From CAYYYP01 sp964475985 (GTDB lineage: Bacteria; Bdellovibrionota; UBA1018; CAYHWW01): a DNA stretch of 64,000 nt. The DNA lies in contig CAYYYP010000009.1 in the NCBI GenBank assembly GCA_964475985.1, positions 1-64,000 of the forward strand, read 5' to 3'. Shown piece by piece: positions 36,155-45,206 of the stretch (within the stretch, counting starts at the first letter, position 1; each line of letters starts with the position of its first letter). Both the position numbers and the translations under genes were made by a program. The notes under the pieces are model-generated. The model saw only the letters and a program-made list of their open reading frames with translations, searched no databases and had not been told where the DNA came from.

Positions 36155-37584
36155 ACTGTACGCAAATTGATCCCTAAAATCTGCGCAGCCTGTGCTTTGT
36201 CACCTCGACATAGGTCCAGTGTTTGGCGAATCACATGATCTTCAATCTGGCGAAGGGGTGTACCGAAGGGAAGTACGATGTGAGCTTCGGGTTCGGCCTT
36301 CGCAGATAAAGACTGTTCAAGAATTTGTTTTGGTAGATCACGAACCGTAATCAGTCCGCCTTGGCAAAGAGCCGCTCCGCGTTCCACGACGTTGCGCAGT
36401 TCTCGCACGTTTCCCGGCCAGTCATAACTTTTGCAGAGCGTCCTAGCTTCCTTCGTCATGCTGACTTCCTGTCGAAGGTTTTCTTGTTCAGGTGTCGTGA
36501 AAAACCGGCAAAAGTAATCTAGCAAAGCTTCGATGTCGCCAGGGCGCTGGCGCAATGGATACACATCAACGCTCACTACGCGTAATCGGTAGAGTAAATC
36601 TTCCCGGAACTTTCCCTGGTCGCAAAGAGATTCAAGCTCCTGGTTCGCCGCCGTAACCCAGCGCACATCGATTCGTCTACTCTCGTTACTGCCTAGGGGG
36701 CGCACCTCTTTTTCCTGGATGACCCTCAGTAATTTTGACTGCATGCTCAAACTCATAGACGTGATCTCATCAAGAAAAAATGTACCACCGTCGGCCAAGG
36801 TAATCTGACCGGGTTTTTCTTGGTGAGCTCCCGTAAAAGCTCCACGTTCATAACCAAAAAGTTCACTCTCTAATAAAGTTTCCGGCAACGCTGCCGCATT
36901 GAGCGCTACGAAAGGTCCATTTTTCCGGAGGCTTTTCTCATGAAGTCGCTTGGCCAGGAGTTCCTTTCCCGTGCCACTCTCCCCGGTGATGAGCACCGAC
37001 GCTAAGGTCGGCGCCACTTGATCAATCAGCTGAAGAACCGCTTGGGATTTTAAATCCTTTGCGATGAACTCCGTGGGCGGCGCAGGAGTCATGGGAAGCG
37101 AGGCCGCCTTTTTGGCTTGTTTTAGGCGGTAGGCGCGCAATCTTAAAGTTTCCTGGCAGAGGAGTTCCAGTTCCTTTTTTTTAAGCGGCTTCATCAAAAA
37201 GTGGATGGCACCCTGGCGCATGAGCTCGATGGCCTGGGCGAGATCGCCATAGGCCGTCATAAAAGCCACGTGCGGGCGGGACGTTTTATCACGTTGTCCC
37301 TGACCGCTATGAATCACCAGGTTTTCTAGGCAAGCATGCTTAAAGAACAAGTCCCCATCCATGACGGGCATTCTCAAATCGCAAAGGATCAAATCAAATT
37401 GTCCCTGATTCCTCAGGATCTGCAATCCTTCTTCGCCGTGGGCAGCGCTCGTGCAATCATGACCCAATCGTAAAAACATCTCCTGCAAAGAAACGCGGCC
37501 TGAGACATCGTCATCAATGGTGAGGATGCGAAGTTTCCGAAGCTCCTCAGGATGCCCGGATGGTTGACGCGTAGGGGGTTTCAT
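36112..37584 (-). CDS. sigma-54-dependent response regulator (NtrC family)
   Basis: This 490-residue regulator has a receiver domain (about 17-135; acidic pocket DDD at 24-26, phospho-acceptor D69 in LILCDLRMP, Lys in MKPLKKK), an AAA+ activator domain (about 180-410; GESGTGKE, the sigma-54-contacting GAFTGA, and a GGTFFLDEI Walker B) and a Fis-type helix-turn-helix at the C-terminus (QAAQILGINLRTVYRWL). All key elements are intact. The upstream sensor kinase gene overlaps its start by 38 nt, so they form one two-component operon. No sigma-54 promoter was seen next to the pair; targets are unknown. Confidence 0.95.
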   Translation of the reverse strand: MKPPTRQPSGHPEELRKLRILTIDDDVSGRVSLQEMFLRLGHDCTSAAHGEEGLQILRNQGQFDLILCDLRMPVMDGDLFFKHACLENLVIHSGQGQRDKTSRPHVAFMTAYGDLAQAIELMRQGAIHFLMKPLKKKELELLCQETLRLRAYRLKQAKKAASLPMTPAPPTEFIAKDLKSQAVLQLIDQVAPTLASVLITGESGTGKELLAKRLHEKSLRKNGPFVALNAAALPETLLESELFGYERGAFTGAHQEKPGQITLADGGTFFLDEITSMSLSMQSKLLRVIQEKEVRPLGSNESRRIDVRWVTAANQELESLCDQGKFREDLLYRLRVVSVDVYPLRQRPGDIEALLDYFCRFFTTPEQENLRQEVSMTKEARTLCKSYDWPGNVRELRNVVERGAALCQGGLITVRDLPKQILEQSLSAKAEPEAHIVLPFGTPLRQIEDHVIRQTLDLCRGDKAQAAQILGINLRTVYRWLERVDKPAVE

Positions 37585-39454
37585 TTGAGCGCTCTCCTAA
37601 ATTCTTTGGGGCAAGGGTTTTGAAAAACTGCAATGGTAAGGAAACTTCAAAACACGCGGAATTCTTTGCATTGACGCTCAAAGTAAGATCCCCCCCAAAT
37701 TTACGGCAGAGCTCGCGGGCAACCGCTAAACCAAGGCCATGGCCCTTAGCCTTCGTCGTCACGAAAGGCCTAAAAATTTCCGTTCGCAAATCTTGGGAAA
37801 CACCTGGCCCGTTGTCCGAAACCCGCACTAAAAAATTTTGGGCTACCCGCACCGCTTCAATGTGAATGATGCGTTGAGGCGGGGTGGAACCGCCGTGGGC
37901 TACGTTTTCGAGATGATCCAGGGTAAAGGCCTCCATGGAATTTTTTACTAAATTCAACAATATTTGTTGAAGTGCGCGCGCTAGATCCTGGGGCAGAAAC
38001 ACCTCTTCCATGGCCTGGGAAATATTGAGATCCATTTCCACGCCATGGGCCATGAGTTGAAGACTCATGAGATTTAAGCTGTGCTCAAACACTTTTTGAA
38101 ACTCAACTTTCTTTTTAGCGCTCCAATCATCGCCGATGCGCTGGGTGGAATCACGCGAAACATTCAAGTATTCATCACAAGTGCGATTAAGACGGTCAAT
38201 CTCCCCGTGAATCAACGCAAGCCTAGCTGAGTCATTTTTTGAAACTTCCAGCATTTCTAACTGTAAACTTAATGCATTTAATGGATTCCTGATTTCATGG
38301 GCCATCTGGCTTGCCATTTTACCCATGAAGCTCAGTTTTTCCGCAACGCCTAGCCGCTCCTCTAATTCTACCCGCGGAGTCACGTCGGAAATGATCACCA
38401 GGCAATTGACCGCATTTTCTAAGTCAATAAACTGCAAATTGAAATCAAAAGATTTTCCCGCCAAACGGCCAATTCCTTTAAGTTCATGGAGCTGCAGATT
38501 TTCGCCCTTTGCCAACACCGCATTGAGATCCACGCCCAGGTTTTCCAAGAACAACCTTTTTGAATCAGAGAGCTTAGGTGCGCCTTCATTTTGAAACATG
38601 CGCCAGAACGATTTGTTCGTACGTAGAATTCCCCCGTCATGACTGAGCATCATGAGAGCTAAGTCCAGGGAATCGAGAATTTTATCGCTCAGTGACGTGA
38701 GTTTTTTTAGGTCATCTAGACGCCGATGGGAGAATTCTAGCTCAAGGGTTGAGGTGCGTAGAATTTCTTGCATACTCCTACTGCGGTGGGAAATCTCAAG
38801 TTCTTTTTCCTTCTGCAGCTCCTCGAATCTCCGGCGAAAACCGCTTCGTTTCGCCCAGGCGACTCCCGCAAAAATGGAAAGGTAGAACGCCCACATGAGA
38901 AGTAGATTTCTACTCAATGTATTTTGTTTTACCTGCCAACCGGCCAGGGTATGTTTCTGTTCGCGTGCGAGGTTCTCTAGACTTCTTTCCATTCGCGCCT
39001 GGAGTTCCCTTAAGGACAAGTAAAACTCACCTCCCGCCGTCAAATCACCTTGCGATAAAGCCCGCTTTAAATTTTTTGCAAAACTTAAGTCTTGCTCGGC
39101 GAGCAAGTCATTTTGGTGGGAAAGCAAGTTCTTAAGGCTTCCGTAGGAGGTGTCGAGTTTCTTAATCAACGACTGGACTTCGGGCTCAATAAATTTTTTG
39201 TAGGCGCCGGGCGGTAGGTTTAAATCGAAGTCTTCCGAGCCCCATTTGGAGAATTGCACCGAGGAGTCAATCATTTTGCGGTACAGTACGAAACGGCCCA
39301 CGATGTTTTCCGTCTGGGCGAGCGCTCCTTCCACTAGGTTTTGCTGCATGTTCTTGAGTTCAATCAGTTCTTGATATGCCCAATAGCTTTTACTAGCTAA
39401 AACCAACCCTGCGACCAGAAGCACTAGAGGTAAAGGATCCCGAGTTTTGCCCAT
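37547..39454 (-). CDS. sensor histidine kinase, NtrB-like
   Basis: This 635-residue inner-membrane kinase has a first membrane segment near residues 8-24, a helical sensor region, a second segment near 180-197, a coiled coil, a PAS-like domain (about 265-365), then the HisKA domain with phospho-acceptor H386 in MAHEIRNPLNAL. The HATPase domain has the N box (LVNLVKNSMEAF) and G boxes (SDNGPGV, KGHGLGLAV). It overlaps the response regulator gene by 38 nt. The signal is unknown. About 374 nt without a gene, holding palindromic element R2, lie upstream of its start. Confidence 0.94.
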   Translation of the reverse strand: MGKTRDPLPLVLLVAGLVLASKSYWAYQELIELKNMQQNLVEGALAQTENIVGRFVLYRKMIDSSVQFSKWGSEDFDLNLPPGAYKKFIEPEVQSLIKKLDTSYGSLKNLLSHQNDLLAEQDLSFAKNLKRALSQGDLTAGGEFYLSLRELQARMERSLENLAREQKHTLAGWQVKQNTLSRNLLLMWAFYLSIFAGVAWAKRSGFRRRFEELQKEKELEISHRSRSMQEILRTSTLELEFSHRRLDDLKKLTSLSDKILDSLDLALMMLSHDGGILRTNKSFWRMFQNEGAPKLSDSKRLFLENLGVDLNAVLAKGENLQLHELKGIGRLAGKSFDFNLQFIDLENAVNCLVIISDVTPRVELEERLGVAEKLSFMGKMASQMAHEIRNPLNALSLQLEMLEVSKNDSARLALIHGEIDRLNRTCDEYLNVSRDSTQRIGDDWSAKKKVEFQKVFEHSLNLMSLQLMAHGVEMDLNISQAMEEVFLPQDLARALQQILLNLVKNSMEAFTLDHLENVAHGGSTPPQRIIHIEAVRVAQNFLVRVSDNGPGVSQDLRTEIFRPFVTTKAKGHGLGLAVARELCRKFGGDLTLSVNAKNSACFEVSLPLQFFKTLAPKNLGERSNETPYASTIRAS

Positions 39455-39828
39455 TGACTCATATTCTACATGAGGCGGAATTTAGAAAAAGGATGATGCT
39501 TTAAGTCAGACAAGACAAATTGCCAAAGTTAGGAAGTTTTTGCCTAGCTTGGAAAGGGCTCACCGGTGGCCACACGACGGCCCAAAAAAACTTGCGTGAG
39601 GAAACGGGCATCCTGCCCTGCTTCACGCTTGGGATCGTCATCGTGACGCGTGAGCTTCCTCACGCAAGTTTTTTTGGGCCGCCGTGTTTCATACGCTGTG
39701 CATTTCTTTGGCCTGGAATTACATATCTAACAAACGAATTTAAATTGATTACTTTTCTCAGGACATACTTTGCGTACGGGCGCTGGCATTTTGGATCGAG
39801 GTCGTTGCTGCACCTATGACAAACTGAC
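39455..39828. other. 374 nt intergenic region containing palindrome R2
   Basis: This stretch separates the stop of the 1753-residue giant from the start of the histidine kinase, both on the minus strand. It contains element R2 at 39573-39686. The flanks (39455-39572 and 39687-39828) have no supported gene, no T-tailed hairpin and no recognisable sigma-54 site. A 99-codon plus-strand frame crosses the palindrome but has no coding support. Confidence 0.7.
39573..39686. repeat. 114 bp palindromic element R2, same core as R1
   Basis: The left arm 39573-39603 and right arm 39656-39686 are complementary at 30 of 31 positions (mismatch at 39577). The 52 nt core contains hairpin GGGCA-tcc-TGCCC at 39606-39618 and, after CACGC, a bulge TTGGGATC and hairpin GTCA-tcg-TGAC closing with GCGTG (39624-39652). 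The reverse complement of the R1 core has the same order of parts, with base changes in the first hairpin that keep pairing (C-G swapped to G-C). The arms contain A7/T7 tracts and share no sequence with R1 arms. Core orientation relative to the flanking genes is opposite to R1. Confidence 0.9.
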
Positions 39829-42800
39829 CTACCGCAAACCCTGAAGGCTTTTTGTAATGCAGTTTAAACCTTCGGCCGAGGTTGGGGTTTCGATTAGTGG
39901 AGTGAGGAGATTTGTTAGTGTGGTTTGGAGTTCGGTGCCTTGGGGGCCGCGGTAGTGGGCGAAGGATCTTTCGGTGAAACCGCGGGCGGCTTGCGTTTTA
40001 GAGATGACGTGGGCGGCCGTGGTGGAGAAGGCTTGCCTGAGTTGGCTGGGAGATGGACTTACTTCTAGATTTAGTTCGGAGTGAATGGAGTTCAAATGAG
40101 TTACGGCCTCACCTACGGAAATTTGGTTTTGGTTTAATCTTTGATAGGTACGAATAAGGCGGTCGGCGAGCATGAGGGCTTCGCGAGGGTCGAGGCTTTG
40201 GTGTCCGCCTACACTTTGGATGATGCGCCGGAGTTGGGAGTGTTCGCGGGCGATGGCTTCGTTTCTTTCGTTTAAGACACTAGATTCAAGTCCTAAGGGG
40301 TTACCTAAAAATGGGATAGTCGTGGGCTCGTGGGCTAAATTTTCAGTGATGGATTGGGACGGCTCAGTTGGGCTAGAAGCGGCAACCGGCGCCTCAGTGA
40401 GTCCAAGTGCAAGATAGTCTCGCAGCGGAGGTAAGGCGTACGTTAAAGGTGCACTATCAACAGATTTTGTTGTATTTGTAGCTGTAGCTGTCGCAAAATT
40501 TGGGGACGCGTTTTGGATGCGCCTGCGGGCGATAAATTCTCTTGCTCTCATCGCCGCGTTCCTTGCCCTGCGCCACCATTCTTGAATATGACTTTGGGTG
40601 GTTTGGAATCCTCGTCTTAATCCTGCACCACGGGATTGCGCGACTGCCGGCACCGGCGAGCGAGGGTCGCGTCGGTTTGGGGTTGAATCATAAATCGTAC
40701 GGCGAATTTCGCCAGCGGGTGACCTGCGCAGTTCGTGAGTTCTTGCGTGAAAGTCGTCAGCCCTTAATGTCCGAGCACCCGGCTCCACCCAGAATTCCGA
40801 GCGGGACTCAACTCTCACCGATGGATTTCCACCATGATAGCTTTCTAGAACCGCACTAAAAATTTCACTGGCGCCAGAACACTGCGTGCAGACCACGGCA
40901 TCCTCCGCCAGAAACCTTGCTAGCGGCGTGAACTCATTTTCAAGTTTCGTACTGGGATGCGCAGGAAATGTTTGTTCCGATCGGTAAGTATAAAGGCCTG
41001 ACTCTCGAACCGTGGCTTCCAGTTCTGATCCAACCACTAAAATACTATTGCGTTCGGAGTGCGACCGCATCAAAGCATCAAGCCTATCCGCTAATACTAC
41101 AAAACCCGCATCCCTAAGTCGCATAATCACCGGTCTTAGGCGTTCTATTTCATAAGTCTGCGAAAGCGGATTTGCCGCATCGGGCGTGGCGGATATTCGG
41201 TAAGCGGCATTGATATGAAAGAAGGGAACCTGCCCCCCGACCTCTCTTCGCAAACGAACAATGTTTTCCCGCGTTGGCCCGTGCATGAGAACATCATAAT
41301 CTTTACCTTGCTTAAGCCTGCGGCCTTGGAGATCGGTCACTTCAATATGGGAGAGCACGTGATTTTCTGGCCGCGGAAGTGGTGCATCCGGGGCATGTGG
41401 CCCGCCGAGCATGGGAACTCGAGTGCGAACCTCCACCAACGCCGGATAATTTCTATTTCTTCCACGTAAAAGCCAAGCCACGGGATTCCTTGCGGGAGGT
41501 GGTGGTACGTTCACAACATGGGATTCTGAAGCATTTCTAAAATCTTCAACTTGTCCCAGGAGAAAGTGAGCGGGCATTTGTTCTCGAGGAATTCGCCCGC
41601 GGTAAGCCACATGATAATGAATGTCGTCCTTTGGGATATGGTTGGTCGCGGTGCTCCTAGCCCCCAATGGCAACGCTACCGGCTGCGGGGTAGCGGTCGC
41701 CGATGTTGGAGGAGCTTCTAAATTATTATTATTTTGGGCCGTCGGCATTAGAAACCCGCCGTGGTTAGCTCGGTCTATCCGTTCCACTAAGTTTTCGGCG
41801 GGTAAATTATTACGCCTAAGCGATCGTTCTCTTTCCAATACAGAGTCCATTCCTTCGCTCCAAAGGTGAGCCTCCAATGCTACGGCAGCTTTGTTGATGT
41901 CATTTGGCAACCACCGCAACGGTTGGGTTTGTTCATGCTGCCGCACGAAATGTCCGAGCTGAAATTCCATATCGGAATCTGCGGTAAACTGCGCATCAAG
42001 CACCCTCACCCCTTCCGCATAATTCTGAATCAAATGCGGTACGGATCTTCGAAATAAAGTCTCCCGAACGAGGTCCTGCTCCGTAAGTATCTCGCCCCGG
42101 GGCCCCCTGGCGTCTGGCTCCGTCATGAAATATGTGGAAACCGCGTCCGGGTTCATTTCTGGGGGTAAATGCGGTAAATACTGGAGCGTGCTCACGGGCA
42201 CCCTTTGACCGCTCAGCAATAGAACAGGTTCATTTGTAAGCGAATCCCATTCAAAATTAATTCTATTTAGGTCAGCGACATCCAAGATATGCACGTCTTT
42301 TCCAATCCTGCGTCCCTGCACATCAAAACCTTCCGGTAGAACTCCTCGATAATTCGGATCCGGAATATACGCGAGCGATCCATGCCCTTCCGAGATCATC
42401 GTCGCAAATGCGCCTCGAAATCGGTTCCGTAAAACATCCAACTGCCTTCGCCGCCACAGGGCTAATTCCTGAGCCGGCGGCAGCCGCAAAGCATTGGCTT
42501 TTCTTACTCTTGCATCGTGGGTAAGATGGGTGACCAGCCGATGATAATCCTGATTATAGGGTGGTTGATTTAGGAAACGTTCCGGGCTCAGCGTGACCGA
42601 ATTTTTTTGAATGAAATCTGGCGTTCGAGATGGAATGCCCGGAAGGGAAAGTGGCGCCACTTGGGGCAAGTTTTCAGGTAATGGGCTCGCCGATACTCCA
42701 TAGGGAGCAATGCTTCTAGTTGATAAAACGACTTCGGTTAACGGATGAGACTGGCTGATGGTTTCTAAAATTTGCGCTCGCGCCTGAACGTCGATGACCG

Positions 42801-45090
42801 TCTGTTCCCTTGGGGATAAAGGCGGAAGCATTGCTTCGTTGGACGTTACTTTTTCGCCCGTTTCGGAAACATTTTGTGCCGGGTTTCGTTGTCGCGCCTG
42901 CAACCGCAAGTAATCATGCTGAAGCCGAGTCATGGGGTCTAGTAAAAAGCTCTCCCCTCGCGACTGCACTGCCTCGTCCAGAAGTCGGTTTCGCCGCAAA
43001 TGCCCGATCCGCATATTCCGAATGCGATCCGCCCCAAACAAGGTGGTGCCCCAATTGATTGCATTATAAATTTCTGACGCAGTACGGTCCGTAATTTTTG
43101 AATGATCAAATAATGTCGTGAGGCTCGGAAGCCCTGGCTGCTTCACCGTACTTAGCACCACTTGGGCAAGGTCACCTAAGGACCCATCTTGTCCCCTTAG
43201 GCGGAGCAAAGGTTCTTCCTGCTCCCTCACAATATTCCCAACGCCAAGTGACTGAGCCACATCTAGATCCGGCGTAATAAAGAGCGCCATCCCCGAATGG
43301 ACACTGCGCACCGGCGTAGGGCCCGCCAAAAGAAGTTCAACATCGTTTGTGCGTTCCAGTAGAGACGAAGGAACCGTCATATGCGACTGCGAACCTATGT
43401 AACGATCATAAAGTACTCCGCTGGGTATACCTCGCCTTCGCACCCAGTCCCTCGTGCGGTTATGCCAGTCCGCAGTATTATCGCCCCACCATTTACCATG
43501 GCCAGCATCCACGCCGGCCCGCACTTCGGGGATGGTGTGGTAGAAATCAGTTAAGGTGTCGAGCGCATAGGTATAATTTAATGAACTTGGGGTTTCTGTT
43601 CTTAAAATTTCCACAAGCTCGTCGCGAATATTTCTATCGTAGTGGACCAAACGGCGAAAGGCCGGAAAGAAATTTAAAAACTTTCGGTTTCTTACATCTT
43701 CGAGAATAAACGCCCTAGTCTCCGGCGTGTAGGCCGAGGCAGGGATTGCGCGATTAAGGGAAGAAATCAATCGGTCGTAGGGAAACTGATTCCTAAGATA
43801 TGGAGCATTATAAATATTAATTATTGCAGCCTGGACCTCCGGTCTCGAATAACCCACATCAACCATGTCTGGCAGGCGCGCTACGGCGTGCATAATCAAC
43901 GCTACGTTAAGGTGAGTCCCATCGCCGCCACTGTTCCTCGAGATATTTCGCGCAAAGTGCCCCAAAACATACGCCGAAAGCTCAGGCGAAAAAGTTTCTT
44001 TAGAACCCTGGTATCTATCAGCCGTTAGTTTTAAAATTTTCGCCACCAAGTTATAGCGACCTTGAGCTTCAAGTTCCGGTAAAATATATCGGGCTAACGC
44101 GGCCTCGGGCGGCCGTAACTTAGTACGTTTATTGTTCAGTTCTGCGGTGAGAATATCCACAAATGCATCAGGGTCCCTCCGCAATTCTGCTAAGTAAAAA
44201 TCTCGAATCCGCGGGCTCGCATACATGAGGTGCGGAAAAAGATGGAAGATATCTTTTGGTTGTGAAAGAAGCGCACTTTCAATTTCTGGATGGAGCTGGC
44301 GAGTATTTCCTAATTTCTGAATAAGCTGCCGCATATCATCCCCGTAAAAGTACCCCCTAGCGTGCCGCCGCAAAAAAGCCTCGCGCACCCAACGGACTCC
44401 ATTCACGTGCTCAAGCAAAGAAGATTCAAACACTAGCGCGTCAAGATCTGCAGATTCCATGACCAGACTTCCAGAGTCCGTACTCCAAGGGTGCGCCGCA
44501 AGTAAGGGCCCCCATTGCTCCAAGTCAGCCCGTGGAGTGTGGTAGTACACCGCCAGCCCTTTGATAAACGTATCCTCCGCAACGAATCGCTCCCCCTCGG
44601 GAACTTCGTAGAGTCTCGCTAAAATAAGGGATTTAAACCGTTGATTACCGTTCGCAATATGAAAGAGTCGCGCCCATACGTCCATGCTCGAATAATTCGT
44701 ACGACGTAAAAAGCTCAATAAAATTTTAATCCCATCAAGCCCCGACCATGAGTATCCCGTCGCATGCAAAATCCGATACGCCTTTTCACCACGGAGCGCC
44801 TCCGCTTCAGCCCCACTTTGAAGGCCTCGGGCAAGCCGCACAAGTTCATCCAACGCCACTTGCCGATCACCGGCATTTTGGTTGAAAATCGCCTTAATTA
44901 AAAATACAAATCCGTCGGCCTGCGCCGACTGGAAGTCAAACGTATCCACGATGGCCCCTACCCGTTCCCGAATCAAATGCGGTGGTGAACCAAAAACCAA
45001 ATGCGGAGAAAATCCCTCCGCCGCCAACACTGCGACGAGGGTAAAACACCACAACCTAAATTTTGACCAGGTTTTTGGGACGGACGTCAT
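39829..45090 (-). CDS. giant secreted protein (1753 aa), paralog of the 1616-aa protein, with Cys-His-Asp domain
   Basis: A signal peptide (hydrophobic LWCFTLVAVLAAEGF) leads into roughly 600 residues of helical-repeat-like sequence. Beta-rich regions follow that match the paralog at 19192-24042 (for example LPEGFDVQGRRI near 940 and AYRGRIPREQMP near 1160). The predicted triad is C1404, H1448 (in DFHARTHEL) and D1468 (in IYDSTP); the 44-residue Cys-His spacing equals that of the paralog. The C-terminus carries Cys in CITKSLQGLR, echoing CILRSL in the paralog. Unlike the paralog, I see no central membrane segment. A transglutaminase or papain-like role at the cell envelope is inferred. No membrane partner gene lies beside this copy. 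Confidence 0.72.
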   Translation of the reverse strand: MTSVPKTWSKFRLWCFTLVAVLAAEGFSPHLVFGSPPHLIRERVGAIVDTFDFQSAQADGFVFLIKAIFNQNAGDRQVALDELVRLARGLQSGAEAEALRGEKAYRILHATGYSWSGLDGIKILLSFLRRTNYSSMDVWARLFHIANGNQRFKSLILARLYEVPEGERFVAEDTFIKGLAVYYHTPRADLEQWGPLLAAHPWSTDSGSLVMESADLDALVFESSLLEHVNGVRWVREAFLRRHARGYFYGDDMRQLIQKLGNTRQLHPEIESALLSQPKDIFHLFPHLMYASPRIRDFYLAELRRDPDAFVDILTAELNNKRTKLRPPEAALARYILPELEAQGRYNLVAKILKLTADRYQGSKETFSPELSAYVLGHFARNISRNSGGDGTHLNVALIMHAVARLPDMVDVGYSRPEVQAAIINIYNAPYLRNQFPYDRLISSLNRAIPASAYTPETRAFILEDVRNRKFLNFFPAFRRLVHYDRNIRDELVEILRTETPSSLNYTYALDTLTDFYHTIPEVRAGVDAGHGKWWGDNTADWHNRTRDWVRRRGIPSGVLYDRYIGSQSHMTVPSSLLERTNDVELLLAGPTPVRSVHSGMALFITPDLDVAQSLGVGNIVREQEEPLLRLRGQDGSLGDLAQVVLSTVKQPGLPSLTTLFDHSKITDRTASEIYNAINWGTTLFGADRIRNMRIGHLRRNRLLDEAVQSRGESFLLDPMTRLQHDYLRLQARQRNPAQNVSETGEKVTSNEAMLPPLSPREQTVIDVQARAQILETISQSHPLTEVVLSTRSIAPYGVSASPLPENLPQVAPLSLPGIPSRTPDFIQKNSVTLSPERFLNQPPYNQDYHRLVTHLTHDARVRKANALRLPPAQELALWRRRQLDVLRNRFRGAFATMISEGHGSLAYIPDPNYRGVLPEGFDVQGRRIGKDVHILDVADLNRINFEWDSLTNEPVLLLSGQRVPVSTLQYLPHLPPEMNPDAVSTYFMTEPDARGPRGEILTEQDLVRETLFRRSVPHLIQNYAEGVRVLDAQFTADSDMEFQLGHFVRQHEQTQPLRWLPNDINKAAVALEAHLWSEGMDSVLERERSLRRNNLPAENLVERIDRANHGGFLMPTAQNNNNLEAPPTSATATPQPVALPLGARSTATNHIPKDDIHYHVAYRGRIPREQMPAHFLLGQVEDFRNASESHVVNVPPPPARNPVAWLLRGRNRNYPALVEVRTRVPMLGGPHAPDAPLPRPENHVLSHIEVTDLQGRRLKQGKDYDVLMHGPTRENIVRLRREVGGQVPFFHINAAYRISATPDAANPLSQTYEIERLRPVIMRLRDAGFVVLADRLDALMRSHSERNSILVVGSELEATVRESGLYTYRSEQTFPAHPSTKLENEFTPLARFLAEDAVVCTQCSGASEIFSAVLESYHGGNPSVRVESRSEFWVEPGARTLRADDFHARTHELRRSPAGEIRRTIYDSTPNRRDPRSPVPAVAQSRGAGLRRGFQTTQSHIQEWWRRARNAAMRAREFIARRRIQNASPNFATATATNTTKSVDSAPLTYALPPLRDYLALGLTEAPVAASSPTEPSQSITENLAHEPTTIPFLGNPLGLESSVLNERNEAIAREHSQLRRIIQSVGGHQSLDPREALMLADRLIRTYQRLNQNQISVGEAVTHLNSIHSELNLEVSPSPSQLRQAFSTTAAHVISKTQAARGFTERSFAHYRGPQGTELQTTLTNLLTPLIETPTSAEGLNCITKSLQGLR

Positions 45091-45206
45091 CTTCTAAGTG
45101 ATCGGAAGAAGACCAGAATCCATGGATAGCTAGGTTAGCTTAAATCAAAAAAGCGAATTTCACTTGGCAAAAGATTCCCCACGCCACGGCATTAAATTTA
45201 TTTTAT

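Noticed and set aside
39520..39819. 99-codon plus-strand frame across the intergenic region
   Set aside because: It runs through palindrome R2, so its codons are dictated by the arms and core. There is no ribosome site or domain, and its composition is unlike neighbouring genes.
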